In this document: positions 43,048 through 43,896 of the stretch, in pieces
Layout: each line of letters begins with the position of its first letter
How positions within the stretch are numbered: the stretch's first letter is position 1
From: Paraburkholderia panacisoli
GTDB lineage: Bacteria > Pseudomonadota > Gammaproteobacteria > Burkholderiales > Burkholderiaceae
DNA length: 43,896 nt
Assembly (NCBI RefSeq): GCF_008369935.1
Contig: NZ_VTUZ01000062.1
Span: 1 to 43,896, forward strand
Direction: 5' to 3'
Notes under the pieces: generated by a model
Told to the model about the DNA's origin: nothing
Database searches by the model: none
What the model saw: only the letters and a program-made list of their open reading frames with translations
Translations under genes and position numbers: made by a program

Positions 43048-43406
43048 TTTGCATCCTTGCCTGATCGAGCAGGATGTGGGCCGCTCACAATGGATGATGG
43101 TGCGCCGTCGCTCACGAGACGCAGCCTCGGACTTTTTTTAAGTAGATCGAGTTCCATCGTCAACTGGCCAACCTTGCGTTCGAGCGCGGCGACCTTCGCT
43201 TCGTATTCTGCAACGACGCTGGCCGCAGCCTCTTCTTCGTTCAGATCGCCGCGGTCGTACTGCGTCAACCAGAGCTGTAGAAGATTGGCCGAAAGCCCGT
43301 GAGTTCGGCTTGCATCACGACGCCCGATCTTGCCGGTGCGGATGTCCGTGCACAATTGCAGTTTGAATTCACCGCTGTGGCGCCGATAAGAACCTCTTGC
43401 TGGCAT
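43044..43406 (-). CDS. IS3 transposase orfA
   Basis: A 120-residue OrfA from MPARGSYRRHSGEFKLQLCT, a helix-turn-helix protein with RRDASRTHGLSANLLQLWLT followed by a leucine-zipper-like helix. GGAG precedes the ATG. A run of seven A (43133-43139 on the complementary strand) is the expected -1 frameshift site to make OrfAB. It overlaps orfB by 4 bases. Confidence 0.85.
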   Translation of the reverse strand: MPARGSYRRHSGEFKLQLCTDIRTGKIGRRDASRTHGLSANLLQLWLTQYDRGDLNEEEAAASVVAEYEAKVAALERKVGQLTMELDLLKKSPRLRLVSDGAPSSIVSGPHPARSGKDAK

Positions 43407-43535
43407 GACCTTCTCCTTCAAGTGAAGGCCCAACAAGCGTATCACTTTCCGAACCTCGCCCGGTCCAGCCTCAGGGGTTCACTCCACTTCGAACGCAAAC
43501 GCAATTGGAATTTGATACACCTGCTGATGCGGTTA

Positions 43536-43781
43536 TTAGCTGGGTGATGCCTCCTTCGAGTTGCGTTTGCGTTTGACGTCGTCCGCGTCGTTTAAGTGCG
43601 GCGGTGGAATGCGGTTGATCATGCCGGCCTGACGTTTTTCCTTCAGCCTGTACGAGTCGCCAGAGATCGGTACGACGTGTGCGTGATGAAGCAGTCGATC
43701 GAGGAGCGCTGCCGTGAGCGTCGCGTCGTCGGCGAAGGTCTGGTCCCACTGGCCGAATGGCAGATTGCTGGTCATTATGTG
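43536..43781 (-). pseudogene. IstB (IS21 helper ATPase), 3' fragment
   Basis: Reads IMTSNLPFGQWDQTFADDAT, then LTAALLDRLLHHAHVVPISG and DSYRLKEKRQ. This is the C-terminal part of IstB, with the TSNLPF and LLDRLxHH motifs. The ATP-binding half (Walker motifs) is missing. The next bases to the right are unrelated. Confidence 0.85.
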
Positions 43782-43799
43782 GAATTGAAGGTTTTTTTA

Positions 43800-43896
43800 T
43801 CAACGTCTCTTGTTCTTTGACGAGGCAAGCCGATCGGGCGTCGGCGTATCTTCGAGCCGCTGGAGCAGGCGGTCTATGGCTTTCTGATCGCCTTCC
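43800..43896 (-). CDS. Partial gene at the window edge
   Basis: An open frame runs in from beyond the window and ends GDQKAIDRLLQRLEDTPTPD, then RLASSKNKRR and a stop. It is helical and charged. I do not recognise it; it is probably another mobile-element gene adjoining the IS21 remnant. Confidence 0.5.
   Translation of the reverse strand, partial: EGDQKAIDRLLQRLEDTPTPDRLASSKNKRR

Larger units (their letters stand above)
38887..43486 (-). mobile_element. IS3-family element, split by a serine-recombinase element
   Basis: Terminal inverted repeats of 28 bp match perfectly (38887-38914, starting TGGAGTGAACCCCTGAGG, and 43459-43486). They are flanked by a 3-bp CTT duplication (38884-38886 and 43487-43489). 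Without the ~3.32-kb internal insert the element would be about 1281 bp, normal for IS3. It encodes orfA and orfB on the minus strand with the usual -1 frameshift site. The insert lies in orfB, and orfB also has a 1-base deletion near 42484, so the transposase is dead. Confidence 0.9.
38857..43799 (-). mobile_element. IS21-family remnant, interrupted by IS3
   Basis: The left piece is 38857-38886, starting TGTCAAACGCAATC. The right piece begins at 43487 and holds a second related repeat (aacgcaat.t.aa.ttgataca pattern) and the 3' end of istB (43536-43781). Removal of the IS3 element joins the two into tandem terminal repeats beside istB, the normal layout of an IS21 end. The other end of IS21, with istA, is missing; unrelated sequence starts near 43790. 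Confidence 0.75.

Noticed and set aside
1..43896. CTTAAG enrichment across the window
   Set aside because: The count of CTTAAG is about what base composition predicts, so only the 11-bp tandem spacing is used as evidence.
38209..43896. A prophage or ICE remnant
   Set aside because: No capsid, terminase, relaxase or conjugation gene is present; everything is explained by IS elements and one recombinase element.
1..43896. tRNA genes as integration targets
   Set aside because: No cloverleaf or T-loop-like sequence was found by eye on either strand.

Overview
The window looks like a gene-sparse, accessory part of a Burkholderiaceae replicon (Paraburkholderia, Caballeronia or Burkholderia type, perhaps a secondary chromosome or megaplasmid). 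This rests on recognisable family content: a Burkholderia-type trimeric porin, DUF4148 and DUF3579 proteins, an ActP/DUF485 pair, a TctD-like regulator remnant and a 2-hydroxycarboxylate carrier, all with GC-rich codon use. No rRNA, tRNA or CRISPR array was seen.

Layout. 0.3-2.2 kb: AraC-type regulator divergent from a short-chain dehydrogenase. 2.9-6.0 kb: AmmeMemoRadiSam-type radical SAM enzyme and an RtcB-family RNA ligase. 6.5-13 kb, minus strand: DUF3579 protein translationally coupled to a chemoreceptor, a porin, a broken tctD-like response regulator, and a SsuABC/NitT-type ABC importer. 13.6-15.7 kb: two small proteins and a 2HCT citrate/malate-type carrier. 16-21 kb: small secreted proteins (including DUF4148), an IS6 remnant and a DUF347 membrane protein preceded by tandem 11-bp-spaced CTTAAG-like boxes. 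21.3-21.9 kb: a pile of five IS and gene remnants. 21.9-28.3 kb: an alpha-oxoamine synthase, an FkbM methyltransferase, an F420-reductase-like NADP-binding protein, and broken genes (sorbosone dehydrogenase, methyltransferase, an SDR with an internal inversion, a LysR fragment). 28.4-33.2 kb: cupin, lipoprotein, DUF485-ActP acetate uptake operon. 33.4-37.9 kb: a short flavin reductase, a TnpB remnant, a secreted protein probably of DUF6675, and a second DUF347 protein.

The most striking region is 38.2-43.9 kb, which reads as mobile elements nested four deep. The 3' part of an IS30 transposase is cut by the terminus of an IS21-family element. That element is interrupted by an IS3-family element with 28-bp perfect terminal repeats and a CTT target duplication. 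The IS3 transposase gene is in turn split, exactly in the codons of its conserved YDNAQAES motif (last acidic residue of the DDE triad), by a compact ~3.3-kb element. This innermost element carries a DUF5372-type ORF, a helix-turn-helix ORF with an A9 run at its 3' end, and a 693-aa large serine recombinase. The HTH reading frame continues after the A9 run in the -1 frame, and that continuation ends inside the recombinase start codon region. This suggests a frameshifted or slippage-made fusion protein translationally coupled to the recombinase.

Functionally, the intact genes are mostly stand-alone uptake, envelope and redox functions. The many truncated genes and IS scars show a region undergoing repeated insertion, deletion and inversion. 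Family names come from reading the translated proteins; no database search was run.
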